Shown here: in pieces, positions 55,395-64,000 of the stretch
How the letters are laid out: every line of letters begins with the position of its first letter
Position numbering within the stretch: position 1 is the stretch's first letter
DNA from: Meconema thalassinum
Lineage: Eukaryota; Arthropoda; Insecta; Orthoptera; Tettigoniidae
Assembly (NCBI GenBank): GCA_946902985.2
Contig: OX336392.1
Location: 21,054,716-21,118,715 of the forward strand
DNA: 64,000 bases
Direction: 5' to 3'
Position numbers and translations under genes: made by a program
The notes under the pieces: generated by a model
The model's input: the letters and a program-made list of their open reading frames with translations, nothing else
Database searches by the model: none
What the model was told of the DNA's origin: nothing

Positions 55395-58300
55395 AGTTAG
55401 TTAGTTATTGTTGTTTTAAGGGGCGGAACTACGAGGTCATCTGCCCCTCTTAACACAGATTAAAGAATACAAATTTTGAATTGAATTTAAAATTTTGAGG
55501 TGGACATGTAAATTTAAAAAGACCAAAAATTAATAAAACAAAAACAAACAATTAAATAAATAAAAATATAAACATAAACAAAAATTACGGAAAAAACAAT
55601 ACATTATCATTCAAAAACGAACAAGTCGTTGAGTCAAAGTTCACTGGAAAATTTAGATTGCTGGCCCTAACCCACTCTCACTTATAAAGCGGATAACGCG
55701 ATCAGCAGCCACCGCGTCATCGGCTAATATAAGTTTGAGTGTCGTCTGCAAACCAAGGTTTCTTCGTAAGTCAGCAAGATCCACACACTCGGTGAAAATG
55801 TGGGCCACGGTGAAAACGGCTCCACAGGTACAAAGTGGGGGGTCTTCCCTTCTCATTAGGTACGAGTGGGTGGATCTTGTATGACCTATCCTTAGCCTAC
55901 ACAAAATGACGGACTCTCTCCGGGCCCGGAAGGAGCTCCGCCAAACGCGAGTAGTTCCCTTGATCGCTCTCAGTTTACTGGGCAGTGGGTCAGCTAGCCA
56001 CTGACTCTCCCAAAAAGCCAGAACTTGTAGGCGTAACTGAGAGCGAATATCTCTAGCGGGTACCTCCATTGGTCGAGGTGGTAGTGATACCGCCTCTTTT
56101 GCAGCTTGATCCGCTAACTCATTTCCCGCAATTCCCATGTGGCTTGGAAGCCACAGAAAGGTGATTCGAGTGTCAGCGTCGCACAGCCCGGCTAGTAGGT
56201 CGTGGATTCGCTGCACTAGGGGGTGTTGCGGGAAACATGTAGCAATTGACTGCAACGAACTCAAAGAGTCGGTACACACGAGAAAGTGGATTCGTGCATC
56301 CTGTAGTGCAAACTGCAGAGCTTCATAGATGGCAACGAGCTCCGCAGTAAACACACTACAGGCCTCAGGCAAAGAGATCTTGGTATTTGCACCATCAATA
56401 ACGTAAGCACAACCCACCTTCTCGTCCACCTTCGAACCATCCGTGTATAGAATGCCAGCGTCCGGAAATTGGTGAACTATGCTGTGGAACTGCCTCCGGT
56501 AAACGGAGGCATCCGTGTTCACCTTAGGACCTCGGTGCAGATCTAACCGAATTTCCGGACGCGGGACTTGCCACGGAGGCACCTCGCTAGATGTCCGGAT
56601 CATACAGGGACCTACAGCCACTCCTATTTCGGTACACGAGCTATCAAGTCTAATACCAACCGGCCGAGTGGCACGAGGCCGGTTGGCGTACCCCTGGTGG
56701 TTTTGGGTACCGAAGAGAGCTTGATAGGTCGGGTGTTGCGGCATTTGACGCACATTGGCAGCATATGCTAACAGCATATGTTGGCGTCTATAATTTAAAG
56801 GTGGAACACCCGATTCGACGAGTAGGCTGGGTATCGGGCTGGTCCGGAAGGCACCGGTAGCCAGTCTAACGCCACTATGGTGGATACTGTCCAGCATTTT
56901 CAAGGTTGCCGGCCTTGCTGAACCGTATGCCGCAGAACCATAGTCTAGCCGGGACAGGACGAGGGCTTGGTAGAACCGTAGCAGCACCGCACGGTCAGCC
57001 CCCCACGTAGTGCCACTAAGAAACCTGAGCATGTTCAGTTTCCTGAGACATGTCATTTTCAATTGCCGTATATGGTGCTGCCACGTTAACTTGCTGTCAA
57101 AATGGAGCCCCAGGAAGCGATAAGTGTCAACCACCGGCAACGCAGCATCCCTGAGATGTAGTTCAGGGTGTAAATGTAGCCTCCGTAGCCGACAAAAATG
57201 GACGACGGAGGTTTTCGCTGCTGAAAAACGAAAACCCCGGTCGTGAGCCCACCTGTCGACCCGGTTGATGGCTAGCTGCAATTGCCGTTCCACGACTGCC
57301 ATACTTCCAGAGCTGTAATGCAGAGCTAAATCGTCTACATACAGCGATGGAACTACCGCGGACCCGGCGGCGGCAACAATGCCATTAATGGCAATCGCGA
57401 ACAAGGTGACACTCAGCACTGAACCCTGAGGAACTCCATTTTCTTGGGTATAGTACTGCGATAATGTCCTACCGACCCTTACACGGAAGAGTCGGACGGA
57501 CATGAAATTCGCAATGAAAGTCGGTAAGTTACCACGGAGTCCCCACTTGTGAAGGGTGGAAAGGATCCCGTAGCGCCATGTGGTGTCGTAGGCTTTCTCG
57601 AGGTCAAAGAAAACCGTGACTAGGTGCTGCTTCCGGAAAAAAGCCTCCTGTATGGCGCTCTCAAGTCGCACCAGATGGTCAGTGGTGGACCTATGAGAGC
57701 GAAATCCACATTGGTACTCAGACAGGAGACCTTTATCCTCCAAGAACCACACCAGTCGACGGTTCACCATCTTTTCGAGCAGCTTACATAGGCCATTTGT
57801 CAAACAAATGGGCCTATAGCTGCTTACAAACTTGGGATCCTTTCCAGCCTTAGGAATCGGTATCACGATCCCCTCTCGCCATTGAGATGGAAACTCCCCT
57901 TCAATCCATATACGATTGAAGAGGATCAACAGTTCTTTCATACTGGATTCGCACAGATGTTTTAACATTTGATTATGTATGTTATCCGGTCCAGGAGCCG
58001 TATCCCTGCACAGTGCAAGCGCACTGCGCAGTTCCCATTCAGAGAATGGTACATTATAGGACTCCGAAGCAGCAGTGGCAAAGGACAAGTGGTGAGTCTC
58101 TGCCTCCCGCTTCAGAGTCAGAAATGTAGGATCGTAACTCCCGGAGCAGGATACATCGGAGAAGTGCGAGCCAATGCTGTTGGCAATGGCGAGATGGTCC
58201 GTGATGATGTCCCCATTGATGGACACTCCGGGTATCGATAGTGATGTCGGGAGTCCGGAGATCCGACGAAGCTTAGTCCACACTTGAGATGAAGGAGTAT

Positions 58301-58572
58301 GCGCCGTCATGGACGACACATACTTTTCCCACGTCGTTTTCTTACTCTCCCGAATCAGATATCGGGCTCTAGCACGCATCCTTCTGAAGGTGATAAGGTT
58401 GGCCATAGTGTTTTGCCTCCGATAGCATTTGAAAGCACGTCGACGATCTTTAATGGCTGCTGCAATCTCGGCTGTCCACCAAGGGACGAGCTTCCGGCGT
58501 GAGTTGCCGGATGAGGAAGGTATTGTTTCCTCAGCAGCAGTCAAAATACCATTCGTTATGTGAATGGTATGA
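55395..58572 (-). mobile_element. 5'-truncated I-clade LINE inside the satellite
   Basis: Same family as 37193-43475. A perfect 12-bp target duplication TCAGTGTCTGTT lies at 55383-55394 and 58573-58584, both satellite sequence. The 3' tail (AGTT)n is at 55395. Truncated within the region between endonuclease and RT. Confidence 0.93.
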
Positions 58573-58589
58573 TCAGTGTCTGTTGGCAC
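55653..58589 (-). CDS. LINE ORF2 RT-RNase H, open frame of 978 codons
   Basis: An uninterrupted reading frame. From the N-terminal side: TDHTIHITNGILTAAEE (homologous to 40320), APGPDNIHNQMLKHLCESSM, YRPICLTNGLCKLLEKMVNR, FFDLEKAYDTTWRYGILSTL, NGVPQGSVLSVTLFAIAING and catalytic VPSLYVDDLALHYS. RNase H follows: ILYTDGSKVD, AELVAIYEALQFALQD, CTDSLSSLQS and LPSHMGIAGNELADQAA. The end is a Cys/His motif, CTCGAVFTVAHIFTEC. All RT and RNase H acids are present. The ATG at 58589 is in flanking satellite, so the start is an artefact of truncation. The endonuclease is missing, so it cannot move by itself. Few changes imply recent insertion. Confidence 0.9.
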   Translation of the reverse strand: MPTDTDHTIHITNGILTAAEETIPSSSGNSRRKLVPWWTAEIAAAIKDRRRAFKCYRRQNTMANLITFRRMRARARYLIRESKKTTWEKYVSSMTAHTPSSQVWTKLRRISGLPTSLSIPGVSINGDIITDHLAIANSIGSHFSDVSCSGSYDPTFLTLKREAETHHLSFATAASESYNVPFSEWELRSALALCRDTAPGPDNIHNQMLKHLCESSMKELLILFNRIWIEGEFPSQWREGIVIPIPKAGKDPKFVSSYRPICLTNGLCKLLEKMVNRRLVWFLEDKGLLSEYQCGFRSHRSTTDHLVRLESAIQEAFFRKQHLVTVFFDLEKAYDTTWRYGILSTLHKWGLRGNLPTFIANFMSVRLFRVRVGRTLSQYYTQENGVPQGSVLSVTLFAIAINGIVAAAGSAVVPSLYVDDLALHYSSGSMAVVERQLQLAINRVDRWAHDRGFRFSAAKTSVVHFCRLRRLHLHPELHLRDAALPVVDTYRFLGLHFDSKLTWQHHIRQLKMTCLRKLNMLRFLSGTTWGADRAVLLRFYQALVLSRLDYGSAAYGSARPATLKMLDSIHHSGVRLATGAFRTSPIPSLLVESGVPPLNYRRQHMLLAYAANVRQMPQHPTYQALFGTQNHQGYANRPRATRPVGIRLDSSCTEIGVAVGPCMIRTSSEVPPWQVPRPEIRLDLHRGPKVNTDASVYRRQFHSIVHQFPDAGILYTDGSKVDEKVGCAYVIDGANTKISLPEACSVFTAELVAIYEALQFALQDARIHFLVCTDSLSSLQSIATCFPQHPLVQRIHDLLAGLCDADTRITFLWLPSHMGIAGNELADQAAKEAVSLPPRPMEVPARDIRSQLRLQVLAFWESQWLADPLPSKLRAIKGTTRVWRSSFRARRESVILCRLRIGHTRSTHSYLMRREDPPLCTCGAVFTVAHIFTECVDLADLRRNLGLQTTLKLILADDAVAADRVIRFISESGLGPAI

Positions 58590-58638
58590 AGGCTAGAGTA
58601 TCACCGATGTCTCAGTCTCACTCATGGCTGTGATTATA
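58573..58638. repeat. 117-bp satellite, stranded half unit
   Basis: TSD plus 54 bp of a unit (58585-58638), ending GTGATTATA. The remaining 63 bp resume exactly at 61301. Confidence 0.93.
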
Positions 58639-61300
58639 CGCCGTGCCAGTGCAAGACCACGATAAGTGCAAATTTTTCAATTTTTTTTTTTTTTACAGCA
58701 ATCAGTGTATTTTAATGTGACCTTCAATGTAAAAGTGCAAAAATTGCAAAATTTATATAATTGGACCCTTGAAGTAAAATGAATTGGTTTTGCATTGGAG
58801 TATTTTTTTAAGATGTTCCGTGCGAAACAGCGTCATCTGCAGATGCATCGGTTTTACACTGGTAATTGAAAGAGAATTCATTTACCTTCAGTGCAAGACC
58901 ACGATATCTGCAATGGCTATATTCCTGGTACCAGTAGTTCAGAAGAGGAAGATACCTATGATGATAACAAACCAGGCAAGATGAGTATACAAGACAGAGA
59001 ACTACCATCAACTAGCAAAGAACTCAAAAGCATTTCCTTTGAAGGAAAGTTTAGTTAACGAAACATCAGACATCTGTGTTCCTTCGGAAAGTGCCAACTT
59101 AGTGAGCAACTGTGAAGGATCAGGCTCAACATCAACAGCAGCAGCAGCATCACCACCTCAGAAAGAAGCGTCGTCGTCAAAAACATAAATAGGCTCGAAA
59201 CATAAGAAAACTTAAAGTAAATACAGGACAGTTAGTAAACAACAAAAATGGTACCTGTAGGAAGGATAAAACATTAAAGAAAGGATGGCAAGGAAACTGC
59301 AATTTTAAATGTCCACTTTCAGAGGAGGACAGGATTTCAATCATTAAGAGCTTCTGGGATCTTGGAGATCTGTACAGGCAGAGACAATTTATTAGTCATA
59401 ACATGACACAGGTAAAGCCGAAATATCGAAGAATCACTCCTGGAGGTGGAAGGTCTTGCAACACGAATTAGGTACAATTTAACCATAAGAGGAGATAGAA
59501 TAAAGGTTTGCAAGAAGATGTTCATGGGTACCCTTGGCGTGGGAAACACCATGATTTCTACAGTTATTTCCAAGAACAAGGATGGTTTTCTTAAAGAAGA
59601 AAGAAGGGGGAAAGCATGGAAAGCAAAAGAAGCTACCCCCAATGATAAGGGAAGGAGTGAGGCAACACATCAATTCAATTCCAAAAATGGAGTCCCATTA
59701 CATTCGAGCTGATACAACACGAGAGTATTTTGAAGGTTCGTTGGATATATCCACATTAATGTAAGTTAGAAAATGAACCGATTGCAAAGAAGCACGTACA
59801 CGAAACAATATTTAATACGGAATTCAACCTCGGGTTTCATAGACCTACTGTAAGAAGGATCTGTGAAGAATATAAGAATTCTACTGAAGAAGAAAAGCGA
59901 AAACTTAAAGACAAATATGAAAGACATCATGCAGAGAAAGAAACAATGAGACGGGAAAAAGAAAATGATATTCATCTGGCCACTGAGGAAAACCGTGGAG
60001 TGGTGGCTGTGTTTGATTTTCAAGCTGTTACACCTTGCCAAGTGGTGAAATATCAAGCTTTTATTATAAAAGAAAACTTAATTTATTTAAATTCACTATT
60101 TACGAAGCAGTCTCTAAAATTGGAAGATGCTGCATGTGGCACGAAGGTCAAGCTGGAAGAGGGGCAAATGAAGTTGGTAGCTGCATAATAGAGTTTCTCA
60201 AAGAATACCCAAATCAAGAAGTGAAGAACAAATTCTTGTTGTCCGCATACGTTTACGCTGTTCTAAAGTTAGAAATTCCGTCTATTCAACATAAGTTTTT
60301 GGTAGTAGGACATACACAAAATGAGGGAGACGCTATGCACTCTCGCATAGTATATGAGAAGAAAAGAGCTCTGAAATCCGGTCCTATTTATGATCCCCCT
60401 CTGGTTGCTACTATCGCAAGTCTTGCAAAAAGGACTGAGAAACCTTACCTTGTAAGACAAATGGAAACAACTGACTTCATAGATTGCAAGTCATTATGCA
60501 ATGACCTCGGCAACAATTTTTCCATTAATGAGGATGGGGAGAAAGTTTCGTGGAATGCTGTCACTGAGATAATGGTGAAGAAGAATTCCCCTGGGGTGTT
60601 CTTTTATAAATCTTCCTACCATGAAAGCAATATAAACTAGTGCATATTAACAGAAAGACAAAGAGGAGCAGTCCACATCAACATCCCGAAACTCTTAAAC
60701 TCAAACCAGCTTATAGAAAGTCTCCAAAAATATCAGCTAGCAAGAAGAAAGACCTTATTTCACTCTGTGCAAAAAATCTAATACCGAAGACGCATCGCCC
60801 ATTCTTCGTTACTTTGGAAGCGGAAAAGGACTGAGGTTCTGACTATTGAAGCAAATGACGTGCTCATGCTGAACTTGTGAACTATTTTTCAACATTCATT
60901 CCATCTTTGGCCCATTTTCAATAACAAGTGATTTCTTTTCAAATTATTATTGTATATATAATTGTGTATAGAATGTTCAAATATAGCAGTAAACTAGGGA
61001 AAAAATGAAACTGAAGTGTTGGTATTGATTAATTGTCTAACAATTTTCACAGAACAGTCAGTGCGAGAACACGACATCTGCATTTTAGCTCATTTTGTGG
61101 GCCTTAATTACAAAATTTATAATTTTAATTAAAAGGACATAGTACACTATGCAATCAACCGAAACATATCCAAAATTCAAAATTCTCTATAGATTTTCAC
61201 ACTGTCAAAAGGCTAATACAATGTTATAGAAAACTTCAAACCCGTTTTTCTCAATAAAATGATTTTTGCAGATATCGTAGTCTTGCACTGGCACGGAGAA
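58639..61300 (+). mobile_element. unclassified DDE transposon inside the satellite
   Basis: The insertion lies exactly between satellite positions 54 and 55. Terminal inverted repeats begin CCGTGCCAGTGCAAGACCAC (58641) and match 61275-61296 inverted with one mismatch. Additional copies of GTGCAAGACCACGATATCTGCA-like sequence lie inside at 58893-58915 and, diverged, at 61057-61082, both in the left-end orientation. It encodes a broken transposase. No clear target duplication: left flank ends TATA, right flank AGAA/AA. Confidence 0.82.
59278..60890 (+). pseudogene. DDE-type transposase of the 58639 element, broken
   Basis: Pieces in four or more frames: CPLSEEDRISIIKSFWDLGD and LYRQRQFISHN (59300), VCKKMFMGTLGVGNTMIST (59500), KQKKLPPMIREGVRQHINS then MESHYIRADTTREYFEGSL (59630-59760), FNTEFNLGFHRPTVRRICEE (59800), VVAVFDFQAVTPCQ (60000), FYYKRKLNLFKFTIYEAVSK then WHEGQAGRGANEVGS (60050-60180), and FLVVGHTQNEGDAMHSRIVY with KKRALKSGPIYDPP (60290-60390). 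This architecture recurs in many uncharacterised arthropod proteins. The acidic SDNC.GQ-type segment expected before NKF is missing between YPNQEV and KNKF (60210-60235), so a presumed catalytic acid is deleted. Superfamily name not assigned; Sola-like is one possibility. Confidence 0.7.
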
Positions 61301-63938
61301 TGGAAGCTACTGAGGTATGGGTGGTACTTAGTAATGACATTCAGGGCACAGTCAGTGTCTGTTGGCACAGGCTAGAGTATCACCGATGTCTCAGACTCAC
61401 TCATGGCTGTGATTATATGGAAGCTACTGAGGTATGGGTGGTGCTTAGTAATGACATTCAGGGCACAGTCAGTGTCTGTTGGTACAGGCTAGAGTATCAC
61501 TGCTGTCTCAGTCTCACTCATGGCTGTGATTATATGGAAGCTACTGAGGTATGGGTGGTGCTTAGTAATGACATTCAGGGCACAGTCAGTGTCTGTTGGT
61601 ACAGGATAGAGTATCACCACTGCCTCAGTCTCACTCATGGCTGTGATTATATGGAAGCTATTGAGGTATGGGTGGTGCTTAGTAATGACATTCAGGGCAC
61701 AGTCAGTGTCTGTTGGCACAGGCTAGAGTATCACCGATGTCTCAGTCTCACTCATGGCTGTGATTATATGGAAGCTACTGAGGTATGGGTGGTGCTTAGT
61801 AATGACATTCAGGGCACAGTCAGTGTCTGTTGGCACAGGCTAGAGTATCACCGATGTCACAGTCTCACTCATTGCTGTGATTATATGGAAGCTACTGAGG
61901 TATGGGTGGTGCTTAGTAATGACATTCAGGACACAGTCAGTGTCTGTTGGCACAGGCTAGAGTATCACCGATGTCTCAGTCTCACTCATGGCTGTGATTA
62001 TATGGAAGCTACTGATGTATGGGTGGTGCTTAGTAATGACATTCAGGACACAGTCAGTGTCTGTTGGCACAGGCTAGAGTATCACCGATGTCTCAGTCTC
62101 ACTCATGGCTGTGATTATATGGAAGCTACTTAGATATGGGTGGTGCTTAGTAATGACATTCAGGACACAGTCAGTGTCTGTTGGCACAGGCTAGAGTATC
62201 ACCGATGTCTCAGTCTCACTCATGGCTGTGATTATATGGAAGCTACTGAGGTATGGGTGGTGCTTAGTAATGACATTCACGGCACAGTCAGTGCCTGTTG
62301 GCACAGGCTAGAGTATCACCGATGTCTCAGTCTCACTCATGGCTGTGATTATATGGAAGCTACTGAGGTATGGGTGGCGCTTAGTAATGCCATTCAGGGT
62401 ACAGTCAGTGTCTGTTGGCACAAGCTAGAGTATCACCGATGTCTCAGTCTCACTCATGGCTGTGATTATATGGAAGCTACTGAGGTATGGGTGATGCTTA
62501 GTAATGACATTCAGGGCACAGTCAGTGTCTGTTGGCACAGGCTAGAGTATCACTGATGTCTCAGTCTCACTCATGGCTGTGATTATATGGAAGCTACTGA
62601 GGTATGGGTGGTGCTTAGTAATGACATTCACGGCACAGTCAGTGCCTGTTGGCACAGGCTAGAGTATCACCGATGTCTCAGACTCACTCATGGCTGTGAT
62701 TATATGGAAGCTTCTGAGGTATGGGTGGTGCTTAGTAATGACATTCAGGGCACAGTCAGTGTCTGTTGGCACAGGCTAGAGTATCACCGATGTCTCAGTC
62801 TCACTCATGGCTGTGATTATATGGAAGCTACTGAGGTATGGGTGGTGCTTAGTAATGACATGTAGGACACAGTCAATGTCTGTTGGCACAGGCTAGAGTA
62901 TCACTGATGTCTCAGTCTCACTCATGGCTTTGATTATATGGGAGCTACTGAGGTATGGGTGGTGCTTAGTAATTACATCTGGGGCACAGTCAGTGTCTGT
63001 TGGCACAGGCTAGAGTATCACTGATGTCTCAGTCTCACTCATGGCCGTGATTATATAGGAGCTACTGAGGTATGGGTGGTGCTTAGTAATGGCATTCAAG
63101 TCACAGTCAGTGCCAGTTGGCAGAGGCTAGAGTATCACTGATGTCTCAGCCTCACTCATGGCTGTGATTATATGGGAGCTACTGAGGTATGGGTGGTGCT
63201 TAGTAATGACATTCAGGGCACAGTCAGTGCCTGTTGGCACAGGCTAGAGTATCACCGATGTCTCAGTCTCACTCATGGCTGTGATTATATGGAAGCTACT
63301 GAGGTATGGGTGGTGCTTAGTAATGACATTCACGGCACAGTGTGTCTGTTGGCACAGGCTAGAGTATCACCGATGTCTCAGTCTCACTCATGGCTGTGAT
63401 TATATGGAAGCTACTGAGGTGTGGATGGTGCTTAGTAATGACATTCAGGGCACAGTCAGTGTCTGTTGGCACAGGCTAGAGTATCACTGATGTCTCAGTC
63501 TCACTCATGGCTTTGATTATATGGGAGCTACTGAGGTATGGGTGGTGCCTAGTAATTACATTTGGGGCACAGTCAGTGTCTGTTGGCACAGGCTAGAGTA
63601 TCACTGATGTCTCAGTCTCACTCATGGCCGTGATTATATAGGAGCTACTGAGGTATGGGTGGTGCTTAGTAATGGCATTCAAGTCACAGTCAGAGCCAGT
63701 TGGCAGTGGCTAGAGTATCACCGATGTCTCAGTCTCACTCATGGCTGTGATTATATGGAAGCTACTGAGGTATGGGTGGTGCTTAGTAATGACATTCAGG
63801 GCACAGTCAGTGTCTGTTGGCACAGGCTAGAGTATCACTGATGTCTCAGCCTCACTCTTGGCTGTGATTATAATGGAAGCTACTGAGGTATGGGTGGTGC
63901 TTAGTAATGACATTGAGGGCACAGTCAGTGCCTGTGGA
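61301..63938. repeat. 117-bp satellite, block 2 (about 22.5 units)
   Basis: Resumes the unit cut at 58638 and runs on in near-perfect 117-bp register. A 2-bp deletion occurs near 63340, and one added A near 63873. A higher-order pattern is visible: distinctive units with CTTTGATTATATGGGAG and ATTACAT(C/T)(T/G)GGGGCAC near 62885-63120 recur near 63468-63703, 583 bp (5 units less 2 bp) apart. Long apparent frames (277 and 138 codons) follow from the 39-codon period; several units have in-frame TGA or TAG. Confidence 0.95.
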
Positions 63939-64000
63939 TGCTGTGAAAGGTTCTACTCATAGGGTTAGTACTGCTGTTCTGGCTCAGTGAGGAAAGCAAT
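63939..64000. other. right flank of the satellite
   Basis: Array register is lost after CAGTGCCTGT. The remaining bases do not match the unit. Confidence 0.6.

Noticed and set aside
61300..62133. 277-codon open frame as a repetitive protein gene
   Set aside because: It is a by-product of the 117-bp satellite period. Neighbouring units carry in-frame stops and a frameshift, and no start or splice context is conserved.
54225..63938. CRISPR-like repeat array
   Set aside because: Units are contiguous 117-bp tandem copies with no unique spacers, in an animal genome; no associated genes.

Overview
This window is transposon-on-transposon DNA from an animal with a large, repeat-rich genome, most likely an insect. 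The reasons are THAP/P-element-like transposases, a CsRn1-type and an Osvaldo-like Ty3/Gypsy LTR element, I-clade, RTE-like and other LINEs, mariner and hAT elements, a Penelope-like fragment and several tRNA-derived SINEs. I found no host protein gene, host tRNA gene or rRNA. Nearly every protein-like reading frame is a transposase, Gag or Pol remnant, and most carry stops or frameshifts. A hemimetabolous, perhaps orthopteroid, host is only a guess from the repeat mix.

Layout. 1-5050: the 3' half of a Tigger/pogo transposase, then an inverted P-element-like THAP transposase relic. 5055-9531: a nearly full-length CsRn1-type LTR retrotransposon on the minus strand (TSD CTAC, tRNA-Trp-like primer site), landed against a second P-superfamily transposon (9543-11757, perfect 8-bp TSD). 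11766-16180: non-coding repeats, including an element with internal tandem units and a non-autonomous hAT element. 16180-23130: SINEs and five or six LINE remnants, one carrying a mariner copy. 23504-32794: a three-deep nest, a hAT-like shell containing an 8.6-kb Osvaldo-like LTR element whose 5' LTR is split by a Penelope-like GIY-YIG fragment.

33400-37190: LINE scraps, a composite SINE repeat split by a mariner-type element, a hAT MITE and a fold-back element. 37193-43475: a full-length but dead I-clade LINE with an 11-bp TSD. 45201-47299: a long-TIR element holding an RTE-like LINE and a 54-bp LINE insertion with a 12-bp TSD. 47608-48184: a fold-back element. 48400-54120: SINEs and LINE fragments. 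54225-63938: a 117-bp satellite of about 33 units, split by a 5'-truncated I-clade LINE with a 978-codon open frame and by a DDE transposon (58639-61300) that I cannot place in a named superfamily.

The value of the window is its insertion history. Ten or so insertions can be defined to the base by target-site duplications, and one by a paralogous empty site. No multi-gene functional system is visible. The least explained items are the 58639-61300 transposon with internal copies of its terminal motif, the satellite whose 39-codon period creates long apparent ORFs, and the iterated primer-binding-site-like motifs at the edge of the Osvaldo-like LTR.
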